Source: Chryseobacterium ginsenosidimutans | Lineage (GTDB): Bacteria > Bacteroidota > Bacteroidia > Flavobacteriales > Weeksellaceae | Assembly: GCF_030823405.1 (NCBI RefSeq) | Contig: NZ_JAUSXC010000001.1 | Location: forward strand, 2,215,001 to 2,279,000 | Reading direction: 5' to 3' | DNA: 64,000 bases | In this document: in pieces, positions 1 to 7,010 of the stretch | Numbering within the stretch: position 1 is the stretch's first letter | Layout of the letters: every line of letters starts with the position of its first letter | Notes under the pieces: generated by a model | Database searches by the model: none | The model's input: only the letters and a program-made list of their open reading frames with translations | Told to the model about the DNA's origin: nothing | Translations under genes and position numbers: made by a program

Positions 1-576
1 TAAAGCATAAGAAGTAATGTGTGAAATGTGCGAAATATAAGCGGTGTGAAGATCATGATCTTCGGCATTCATGTAAATTAAATGCATATCTAAACTTTCA
101 ACGATTTTCTCGACCTGTTGTAGAGCATCTTCAGCAGATTCTTCCTTATTGCAGATAACTCCCGCTTTTCCTGAAAAACTTTCTGAAATGGCAGATTTCG
201 GACCGCTGTTTTCCGTTCCCCACATGGGATGAAAAGCAACAAATCTCGATCTTTTCGGATGGTCTTTTACGCTCTTTACAATCCCTGCTTTGGTTGATCC
301 TGCATCCATGACAGTTTGGTTTTCTGAAACTAAATCCAGAACAGCGGGCAGCAGTTTTCTCGCAGCATCCACCGGAATTGCAAGAATTATCAAATCTGAG
401 TTTTTAATTCCGTATTCCAGATCAGCTTTTGCATCGATTATGTTTAAATCTAATGCTTCATTGAGGTGTTCGTTACTGTTATCGATCCCGTAGATAAAAT
501 CTGCAATGCCTTTCTGTCTTAATTTTAAGGCAATCGAGCCTCCGATCAATCCCACGCCTATAATACTTATTTTCAT
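1..576 (-). CDS. tyrA: Prephenate dehydrogenase, N-terminal part (cut by window edge)
   Basis: This is the NAD(P)-dependent dehydrogenase that oxidises prephenate to 4-hydroxyphenylpyruvate in tyrosine synthesis. The ATG is at 574-576 and 192 codons run off the left edge, so the C-terminal dimerisation part is missing from view. The N-terminus is a Rossmann fold with GVGLIGGS at residues 7-14. The HPMWGTE segment typical of TyrA follows, and later an HDLHTAYISHISH histidine-rich stretch typical of the family. It lies directly behind a leader peptide with three Tyr codons and a terminator hairpin, which is strong contextual support for an aromatic amino acid role. More genes of the operon may lie beyond the window. 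Arogenate versus prephenate preference cannot be decided here. Confidence 0.9.
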   Translation of the reverse strand, partial: MKISIIGVGLIGGSIALKLRQKGIADFIYGIDNSNEHLNEALDLNIIDAKADLEYGIKNSDLIILAIPVDAARKLLPAVLDLVSENQTVMDAGSTKAGIVKSVKDHPKRSRFVAFHPMWGTENSGPKSAISESFSGKAGVICNKEESAEDALQQVEKIVESLDMHLIYMNAEDHDLHTAYISHISHITSYAL

Positions 577-586
577 CTTTTAAATT

Positions 587-624
587 TTAAAAATAAAAAA
601 CCCCGCCCAAGGACGAGGTTTTTG
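587..624 (-). terminator. Attenuator terminator in front of tyrA
   Basis: On the minus strand a stem AAAACCTCG / CGGGGTTTT with one mismatch is followed by a run of T residues (plus-strand A tract 587-600). It lies between a short Tyr-rich leader frame (644-700) and the tyrA ATG at 576, so it would end transcription before tyrA. AAGGA just after the leader stop can pair with TCCTT in this hairpin (609-613), a possible antiterminator contact. Confidence 0.75.
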
Positions 625-643
625 TTATGTATATAAGAAATCC

Positions 644-700
644 TTATCCCAAATCTGAGTTAAAAATCCCGTAATAATATGCTTTGTTATTTGTAATCAC
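644..700 (-). CDS. Tyr-rich leader peptide of the tyrA attenuator
   Basis: This is an 18-codon frame with GTG start at 698-700 and TAA at 644-646. It encodes VITNNKAYYYGIFNSDLG: three consecutive Tyr codons (TAT TAT TAC), then a Phe two residues later. It is followed by a terminator hairpin and then tyrA. This is the classical layout of ribosome-mediated attenuation: low charged tRNA-Tyr would stall the ribosome on the Tyr run and favour read-through. A -7-like element TACCTTCG (minus strand, 705-712) would place the transcript start almost on the GTG, so the leader may be translated from a nearly leaderless RNA. No in-frame ATG exists just upstream. The regulatory role is inferred, not shown. 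Confidence 0.7.
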   Translation of the reverse strand: MITNNKAYYYGIFNSDLG

Positions 701-704
701 CAAA

Positions 705-712
705 CGAAGGTA
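705..712 (-). promoter_or_regulatory. -7 promoter element of the tyrA leader
   Basis: The minus strand reads TACCTTCG, a one-base variant of the flavobacterial TAnnTTTG -7 box. It sits 4 bp from the leader GTG. No other convincing element is seen between 713 and 863. Confidence 0.5.
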
Positions 713-863
713 TGAAATATTTTTTAATTGAAATAAAAAAGTGAAAAGTGAGTTTTACAATCAAGTGTAATTTTTTTGAATGTGAAATTAATGTATTGTC
801 GAATAAAATTTGATGTTTCACCTGGTTGCCAAATTCACAATTCACTCTTTTCTAAAAACAAAT

Positions 864-3149
864 TTATGGGTTTGAGATAATCAATGTTGAAGGAATATCC
901 GATAACCAAAGGCTTTTCGTATCAATAAGGCTTTTCCAGCTTTTGCTGCTGATCAGCATCAGATCCTGTGAATTGAGAAACTCTTTTTCTATTTTTTTCT
1001 CGTTATATAAAGTGATATGATTGGGGGCAACCTGTTCGATACTTCTGATAAGTTCCTTCACCTCGATATTATTTCTGATCTGCCCTGCAACATCCAGAAT
1101 GATAATCTGAGAATTGTTATTATTGATGAGTCTTTTAGCATATTCAAGCAGATAAAAATCACTTAAATTAAATATCGGAACAAAAACTTTATCCGCAGAT
1201 GTAAAACCTTTCTCAACCAAAACTCCCACCGGAATGGTTGCTTTATCCAAAACCTGAAACGTAAGATCGTCGAAAGGGGAGTTGTTGAAAATATTTCCCT
1301 TTCCTTTTACGGTGTTCAGTAATTTTTCAGGATTGATGATCTTTGTAGTGAATCCCAATAATCTTCCCAGCAAGCTTCCTTCATACATTGATTTTCCAAG
1401 CATGATAAGAAGAAGATCGTAATTTCCTTTATTGGTAATATTCGTAAGGTCATTTTCAACGTCTGTAGAAGCCTTGAAAAGAGTAGTGACTTCTAATTTT
1501 AAATCATTGGATGTTTCAATAACATTTTTGAACTGTTCTTTTTCAAAATCATCAATATCAAAGGCGTGAAGTTCATCGACAGGCGAAATATTCATGGCCG
1601 TTATGCTTTTGTTGCCGTTCATCTTATGAGTAAGATTATTGGCAAGCTTCAACAGTGTACTTCCTGATTTTGCCGTTTCAAAAGATAAAAGAACTCTGTA
1701 TTTAGCATCATTATTATCTTCCTCATCTTCTATCATAGATTTTTTTCCTTTAAAAAGATAGTTGATAAGATCAAGACACGGTCCCGTCATAAAAGTGGTA
1801 AATAAAGCCATGATAACGAGCATCGCAAATAATTCGGGTCCCAAAACTCCCAAATCATACCCGATATTAAGGACAATGAGTTCGGTAAGTCCTCTTGTAT
1901 TCATTAATGCGCCGATGGTAAGACTGTCTTTCCAGCTTAGTTTTAAAAATTTTGCAGCAAGTGCACTTCCTACGAATTTCCCGGTAACGGCAGTTAAGAT
2001 GATGAATCCTCCTATTTTCCAAAGATGAGGGTCATTCAGTAGTCCGATTTGGGTTCTTAATCCCGTAAATACAAAGAAAAGCGGAAGTAATAAAACCAAT
2101 GCTACATCTTCTATTTTTTCTATGAAAAGATTCCTGAATTTTACATTATCGGGCATGATTGCACCCGCCATGAATGCTCCAAAAAGCGCATGAATTCCTA
2201 TAACTTCTGTTGCATAGGATGAAATGATCAATATTAAGAAAAATACGGCAACCAATGCTTTATTGATAAAGCCTTTTCCCTTTTGAGATTCAGCAATTTT
2301 TATAAGGAATGGTCTTACCGCTTTTATCATGATGAAAACATATAGAACTGCCATTAAGATAACGAATAACGATCCTGAAAAAGATCCTGCTTTTACGACG
2401 GCAATAACGGCGGCCAGGATACACCATGCTGTAATATCATCTGCAGCAGCGCAGGTAATAACAACTGTTCCTATTTTTGTTTTATGAAGATTTCTTTCCT
2501 GAACAATTCTTGCTAAAACAGGAAATGCTGTAATACTCATGGCAATGGCTATAAAAAGTGCAAATGAGCTGAACTGAATTCCGTCCGGAGCAAATTCTTT
2601 ATAAATAAAATACGAAAGCCCGACTCCTAAAGCAAACGGAATGATAATACTCGCATGACTGATCACCACAGCATCGTGTGCTTTTTTTCTCAACACACTC
2701 AAATCAAGCTCCATCCCTACAATATACATAAAGAGAATCAAACCGATCTGGCTCAGGAACTGTAAATTTGGAAGAGATTCTTTAGGGAAAATAAAAGCTG
2801 AAAGTTCAGGGAAATACAATCCGAAAAGTGATGGCCCGAGAACGATACCGGCAATCATTTCACCGATTACAGAAGGCTGTTTCAGTTTTACACAAACCCA
2901 GCCAAAAAGTTTTGCCACCATAATAATAGTAACGATCTGAGCAAGAAGAAGTGCTAAAGGATGATGCAGATTCGTAAGAAAAGAATCAACAAAGTTTTCC
3001 CACATTGTAGTACCTGAGGCTTTGCCGGGAGCAATGTTTTCTCCTATTTCCAACGTTTTTCCTTCAATAAAAAACCAGTACATTAAACATGAAAAAAATG
3101 CAATGGTACCGAAGTAAAAAATAATATTCTTATATTTTCCCAAGTTCAT
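864..3149 (-). CDS. CPA2-family monovalent cation:proton antiporter with C-terminal USP-like region
   Basis: This inner-membrane antiporter probably exchanges Na+ or K+ for H+. After an N-terminal membrane segment (about residues 10-28) and a periplasmic stretch, residues about 50-470 hold the roughly dozen hydrophobic segments of the Na_H_Exchanger fold. These include QPSVIGEMIAGIVLGPS and a CAAADDITAW stretch with the paired acidic residues expected at the ion site. Residues about 485-761 are soluble and resemble universal-stress-protein-like regulatory domains. At 761 aa it matches the large KefB/NapA-like antiporters of Bacteroidota. It is transcribed alone; its neighbours give no hint of ion preference. 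Confidence 0.85.
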   Translation of the reverse strand: MNLGKYKNIIFYFGTIAFFSCLMYWFFIEGKTLEIGENIAPGKASGTTMWENFVDSFLTNLHHPLALLLAQIVTIIMVAKLFGWVCVKLKQPSVIGEMIAGIVLGPSLFGLYFPELSAFIFPKESLPNLQFLSQIGLILFMYIVGMELDLSVLRKKAHDAVVISHASIIIPFALGVGLSYFIYKEFAPDGIQFSSFALFIAIAMSITAFPVLARIVQERNLHKTKIGTVVITCAAADDITAWCILAAVIAVVKAGSFSGSLFVILMAVLYVFIMIKAVRPFLIKIAESQKGKGFINKALVAVFFLILIISSYATEVIGIHALFGAFMAGAIMPDNVKFRNLFIEKIEDVALVLLLPLFFVFTGLRTQIGLLNDPHLWKIGGFIILTAVTGKFVGSALAAKFLKLSWKDSLTIGALMNTRGLTELIVLNIGYDLGVLGPELFAMLVIMALFTTFMTGPCLDLINYLFKGKKSMIEDEEDNNDAKYRVLLSFETAKSGSTLLKLANNLTHKMNGNKSITAMNISPVDELHAFDIDDFEKEQFKNVIETSNDLKLEVTTLFKASTDVENDLTNITNKGNYDLLLIMLGKSMYEGSLLGRLLGFTTKIINPEKLLNTVKGKGNIFNNSPFDDLTFQVLDKATIPVGVLVEKGFTSADKVFVPIFNLSDFYLLEYAKRLINNNNSQIIILDVAGQIRNNIEVKELIRSIEQVAPNHITLYNEKKIEKEFLNSQDLMLISSKSWKSLIDTKSLWLSDIPSTLIISNP

Positions 3150-3285
3150 AACTCCAATATTTTCCGCAAAGTTGATAAGAATATAATTACGGTAAATATT
3201 TTTTTATTCAAAATGTAATAAATGTCACAAATAATGTAATGAAATGGAAGAATTCTTTAGCAGCAAGACAAATGGCAGGAAAAAT

Positions 3286-3996
3286 CTACTTTCCAAACAT
3301 CTTGAGTAATGAATTTTTATATGATTCTCCGATCTGTAACTTTAAAAAAATCTCGTTTTCTGTAGAGATGGTAGTGATAATTTCGTTGGTCGAAAAAACC
3401 TTAATAGAAGACAAAGCAATGATTTCTTTTTTATTTACCTGAGCAAAATCTTTTGAAGGAAGCATCTCCAGAAGGTTTTTAAAGTTCAGGTTTTTAAGGA
3501 CGATATTTGTACCGTCGTTCAGGATGATCTCTTTGTCGCGGCTGTCGATTTCAGATGTTTTTATGTAGGCAATCTGTTCCGTAAAAATGATGGTTTTACC
3601 AATGTTTGTATTCCATTCGATAAAGTCTTTTTTCTGAGGATTTTGTACCAGTTTTTTAGCTTTTTCAAATGCCTGAACCAATCTTTCTTTTTTTATAGGT
3701 TTTCTTACGTAATCGACAACATTTAAGTCAAATGCTTCCGCTGCATATTCTTTGTAAGCGGTTGTGAAGATGATTTTCTTTGAGTGGGAAATCAATTCGG
3801 CGACCTGTAAACCGTTCATTCCAGGCATTTCGATGTCTAAAATACAGACATTACAATCAATATTTTCTATTTCGCTTAAAAATATTTTAGGATCGTTGAA
3901 TGCTTTTACAACTTCCACATTGTCAATTTGTTCACATAGAAGTTTTAAGTAGCTGATTGCCAGTAATTCATCATCAAGAATAACGCATTTTATCAT
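3286..3996 (-). CDS. LytTR-family response regulator
   Basis: This is the regulator half of a LytS/LytTR-type two-component pair. Residues 1-120 form a receiver domain with the acidic pocket DDE at 8-10, the phospho-acceptor D54 in CILDIEMPG, and the YVRKP lysine near residue 98. Residues about 135-236 form a LytTR DNA-binding domain. Its start overlaps the end of the histidine kinase gene by 23 bp, so the two are translationally coupled and almost certainly partners. It is the last gene of a run that begins with ald. The signal and targets are unknown. Confidence 0.9.
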   Translation of the reverse strand: MIKCVILDDELLAISYLKLLCEQIDNVEVVKAFNDPKIFLSEIENIDCNVCILDIEMPGMNGLQVAELISHSKKIIFTTAYKEYAAEAFDLNVVDYVRKPIKKERLVQAFEKAKKLVQNPQKKDFIEWNTNIGKTIIFTEQIAYIKTSEIDSRDKEIILNDGTNIVLKNLNFKNLLEMLPSKDFAQVNKKEIIALSSIKVFSTNEIITTISTENEIFLKLQIGESYKNSLLKMFGK

Positions 3997-4744
3997 AGAA
4001 TTCTCCTAAATTGATTGTTAATTCCGCCGTGAAGATACCGTTTTTTGAACTTTTTTGGAGGGAATAAAAGTTGTTGTAGATCATTTTCAGTCTTTGATCC
4101 AATGACTGGCTTCCAAAACCGCTTTTTTCTTTTTCAAGCATATTTTTTAAGGAAGCCTTATTGCTCACTTTCATCGAAAATATGCCTCCCTCAAGCTCCA
4201 GTTGAATAGAAATAAATGAATCCTGTGCTAAAAAATCTGTGTGTTTGAAAGCATTTTCAATCAAATCAACAGAAATTAAAGGAGCAAAAACTTTCTCTTC
4301 GTAAACTTCGTCAGACTTATTAATTTTAGATTTAATTCTGAAATCAAAAAGCGGATTGACCTTGATTTTATTAATTTCAATTAAGCTTAAAGCGAAATTT
4401 AATTCCTCCTTCGGACTCACAAATTTATTGTTGCTTTCATATAAAATATAATCCAGAACATTTGCCAATTTATCGAGCGACATATACGTTTGATAAGCAT
4501 GTGACTGAACAGAATTCAGAATATTTTTAAACAAATGCGGATTCAGCTTCGTACCGATATGTTCGAGCTGAACTTCATTTAATCTCTGCTGGATTATTTT
4601 GTTGGCTTCGGAAAGTCTGGCATTTTTTATCTTGAATTTCTGATTTTGGCTAAATAAATAAATGCTTACCGTTAAAAAGAAGAAAATAGCAAATACTCCA
4701 ATGAATATCAGATAATCTTGAATCATGTAGTAATTGCCTTCCAT
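3974..4744 (-). CDS. LytS-type (His_kinase family) sensor kinase
   Basis: This membrane sensor has one strong transmembrane helix near residues 8-30, followed by a coiled stretch. The His_kinase dimerisation motif is LNPHLFKNILNSVQ, with the phospho-accepting His after NP. The ATPase N box reads ENAFKH and a GFGSQSL glycine box follows. There is only a minimal extracytoplasmic part, so it may sense membrane state or another protein. Met7 (codon at 4726) is an alternative start. It sits 17 bp downstream of the DUF4258-like gene and overlaps the response regulator gene, in one probable transcript with ald. Confidence 0.88.
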   Translation of the reverse strand: MEGNYYMIQDYLIFIGVFAIFFFLTVSIYLFSQNQKFKIKNARLSEANKIIQQRLNEVQLEHIGTKLNPHLFKNILNSVQSHAYQTYMSLDKLANVLDYILYESNNKFVSPKEELNFALSLIEINKIKVNPLFDFRIKSKINKSDEVYEEKVFAPLISVDLIENAFKHTDFLAQDSFISIQLELEGGIFSMKVSNKASLKNMLEKEKSGFGSQSLDQRLKMIYNNFYSLQKSSKNGIFTAELTINLGEFYDKMRYS

Positions 4745-4761
4745 AAAATAGAATTAACTTT

Positions 4762-5133
4762 TTATTTCAATTTCTTCAAAGAATTCAACGTTACATTTTC
4801 CTCACACTTTTCATAAGTGATTTGGTAGGTCGGATTTTTTTCAGGATAAACCAAAACATAATCAGGACAAGGTTTTTTCTGAGCGTGACTTTTGTCGAAA
4901 TCTATTTTTCCTTTTGTAATAATACTGTCTTTCAAGAATTTTTCGTTGATTTTCAACGTATTCATTTCTGTTTTGAAATTTTCTGAATACTTAAAATCTT
5001 TAGAAAGTGTTTCGGCAATCACACGGCTGTTTGGAAGATAGCCGCTGCAGCTTGCACCTTTTTTATTTAAGACAAAAAATACAATGGCAAGTCCCGGAAT
5101 AAGGCCAATTGCAAAGAATTTAATTTTTTTCAT
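4762..5133 (-). CDS. Small membrane-anchored protein, DUF4258-like
   Basis: This 123-aa protein has one N-terminal membrane helix (residues about 4-22). The outward-facing part contains Cys29, Cys93 (KKPCPDY) and Cys109 (YEKCEEN). Its N-terminus (FVLNKKGASCSGYLPNSRV) resembles the DUF4258 proteins often found beside ald in flavobacteria; this is recalled, not searched. Its ATG overlaps the ald stop codon by one base, so it is co-translated with alanine dehydrogenase. Function is unknown. Confidence 0.7.
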   Translation of the reverse strand: MKKIKFFAIGLIPGLAIVFFVLNKKGASCSGYLPNSRVIAETLSKDFKYSENFKTEMNTLKINEKFLKDSIITKGKIDFDKSHAQKKPCPDYVLVYPEKNPTYQITYEKCEENVTLNSLKKLK

Positions 5134-6326
5134 TAGAAAATTAAAAGATTGATATCATGATAAGTAAGTCCGAAACGGTCGCAGATGACTTTTTTAGTAT
5201 GTCTTCCTTTGTACATGTAAAGACTCTGTTTCATTTCATTTTTGCGAACCAGCATGTTTTCGAAACCGCCTTCTTCGTCGTAATTTAAGATGTAAGAAAG
5301 AAAGAAATTGGAGATGGCTTTTGTCGTTGTTCTCGGCATTCTTGACGTAAGATTCGGAAGTCCGCAATGGATTACACCGTGTTTTATGATATAAGGATCT
5401 TCCATTGTTGTAAGCTCGGAAGTTTCAATCACTTTTCCATTGTCAATGGTGATATCGATGATGACGCTGCCTTTTTTCATTTTCATGACCATTTCTTCGG
5501 TCACAATCGGGGTCATATTTAATCTTGGAAGCGCTCCGATTACTACGTCTGCACGTCTCAAGGCTTTGCTTAATTCTTTTGGATCGATAATCGATGTAGG
5601 AACTCTGCTGTCGACCAATGTGTGAAGTCTTCTCAATTTTGAAAGTGAATTGTCGAAAACTCTTACACTTGCTCCTAAACCGATGGCTGCTTTTGTAGCG
5701 AATTCTCCAACGATTCCTGCTCCTAAAATAACAACTTCTGCAGGTCTTACTCCAGTGATTCCACCTAACATTAAGCCGTTTGATAAGGCTAATAATTCGG
5801 AAGCATATAAAACGGAAACCGTTCCTGCTATTTCCCCGATTAATCTTACTAAAGCCAGTTGTTTGTATTCATCAACAATGAATTCGAATGCGATGGCATT
5901 GACCTTTTTCTCTGCCAGTTTTAAAAAATAATCTTTATCTCTTAAGTTAATCTGAAGTGCTGAAACCAGATACGTATTGGGTTTCATATAGTCGATTTCT
6001 TCTTCTGTAGGAGGATTTACTTTTAAAATTAAATCCTGCCCGAAAGCTTCTTTAGGATCGTTTGTAATTTTCGCTCCTGATTCAGAATACTGTAAATCTG
6101 TAAAGAATGAACCCTGTCCGGCTCCTGCTTCTATGATGATTTCATGACCGTGTTCTATCAAAACCTGTACTGCATCGGGCGTGATACAAGCTCTTCTCTC
6201 ATTCAGGCAGGTTTCTTTTGGTACTCCTATGCTGAATTGCTTTCCTTTTTTGATGATCTCCAGTTTTTCTTCTTTCGGCATCAGTTCCTCTTCGGTAAAA
6301 GGAGTAAAAATATTTGTCGTACTCAT
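5133..6326 (-). CDS. ald: Alanine dehydrogenase
   Basis: This enzyme converts L-alanine, NAD+ and water to pyruvate, ammonia and NADH in the cytosol. At 397 aa it carries a ~25-residue N-terminal extension over the usual ~370. The N-terminal substrate lobe (IGVPKETCLNERRACITPD) includes the Arg/Lys region that binds pyruvate. The NAD fold has VVILGAGIVGEFATKAA near residue 200 followed by the adenosine-binding Asp in VRVFD. The C-terminus has the HCGLPNLTSRMPRT block. A TATCTTTG -7 box (minus, 6381-6388) lies about 55 bp upstream. It heads a probable operon with the DUF4258-like gene and a LytS/LytTR pair. The wider AlaDH/PNT family includes transhydrogenase alpha, but no transhydrogenase partner is present. 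Confidence 0.9.
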   Translation of the reverse strand: MSTTNIFTPFTEEELMPKEEKLEIIKKGKQFSIGVPKETCLNERRACITPDAVQVLIEHGHEIIIEAGAGQGSFFTDLQYSESGAKITNDPKEAFGQDLILKVNPPTEEEIDYMKPNTYLVSALQINLRDKDYFLKLAEKKVNAIAFEFIVDEYKQLALVRLIGEIAGTVSVLYASELLALSNGLMLGGITGVRPAEVVILGAGIVGEFATKAAIGLGASVRVFDNSLSKLRRLHTLVDSRVPTSIIDPKELSKALRRADVVIGALPRLNMTPIVTEEMVMKMKKGSVIIDITIDNGKVIETSELTTMEDPYIIKHGVIHCGLPNLTSRMPRTTTKAISNFFLSYILNYDEEGGFENMLVRKNEMKQSLYMYKGRHTKKVICDRFGLTYHDINLLIF

Positions 6327-6396
6327 CCTTTAAATTAATTAGATTCTTACAGATAGTTATTTTAAAATCGAATTTAAGAGCAAAGATACATAATAT

Positions 6397-6804
6397 TTAG
6401 TCGAAAGTGATTTCTCTATTGTCTCCGGTATTAATGATGTTCATCTCGTGGAATTTAAGTCCGTAAAGCTCTTCTTCATATACTTCCGGCCATTCGATAA
6501 TGCAAAGGAAAGCATTGTCGAGATATTCTTCGATTCCGATATCGTAAACTTCTTCAATGTTTTTTAAACGGTAAAGATCAAAATGATATATTTTTCCTTT
6601 TGGAGTATTGTATTCATTAACAATAGAGTAGGTTGGAGAGTTAACCTCGTCCTGACTTCCCAAATTTTTAAGCAAAAACTGTGTAAAAGTGGTTTTTCCC
6701 GCGCCAAGATTTCCTTTTAATAAAAGAATATTGTGCTGTAATTTTGAAATGACTGTCTCTGATATATTTTGCCAGTCTTCAATATGATGAATAGTGAACT
6801 GCAT
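6397..6804 (-). CDS. tsaE: tRNA threonylcarbamoyladenosine biosynthesis ATPase TsaE
   Basis: TsaE is the P-loop ATPase that works with TsaB and TsaD to make the t6A37 modification on ANN-decoding tRNAs. The 135-aa length is normal. The Walker A motif is GNLGAGKTTF near residues 31-40, and SPTYSIVNEY and the YHFDLYRL block follow. Its ATG lies 8 bp downstream of a TATCTTTG -7 box (minus, 6812-6819), so the mRNA leader is only a few bases long. It is monocistronic as seen here and divergent from dnaG. Confidence 0.93.
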   Translation of the reverse strand: MQFTIHHIEDWQNISETVISKLQHNILLLKGNLGAGKTTFTQFLLKNLGSQDEVNSPTYSIVNEYNTPKGKIYHFDLYRLKNIEEVYDIGIEEYLDNAFLCIIEWPEVYEEELYGLKFHEMNIINTGDNREITFD

Positions 6805-6811
6805 TTTTAAG

Positions 6812-6819
6812 CAAAGATA
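6812..6819 (-). promoter_or_regulatory. -7 box of tsaE
   Basis: The minus strand reads TATCTTTG followed by C, a perfect TAnnTTTG match, 8 bp before the tsaE ATG. The implied leader is about 3-4 nt. Confidence 0.6.
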
Positions 6820-6998
6820 ATTAATTGTATTAAATTTTCATCAACAAAGGAAGTTATCATGCAGTTACAATAGTGTGAAAAATAAATAAAGTTATACAGG
6901 AATTAATATCAGTAATAACAAAGTCATTTATAATCAAAATTTTACTAGGTTTTAAATTTGAAGTCTATTTTTCAACACCAAAATTTACATTAAATGCC

Positions 6999-7006
6999 TA
7001 TTTTTG
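6999..7006 (+). promoter_or_regulatory. -7 box of dnaG
   Basis: TATTTTTG is a perfect TAnnTTTG element ending 4 bp before the dnaG ATG (7011). It implies a transcript that starts at or next to the start codon. Confidence 0.55.
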
Positions 7007-7010
7007 TATC

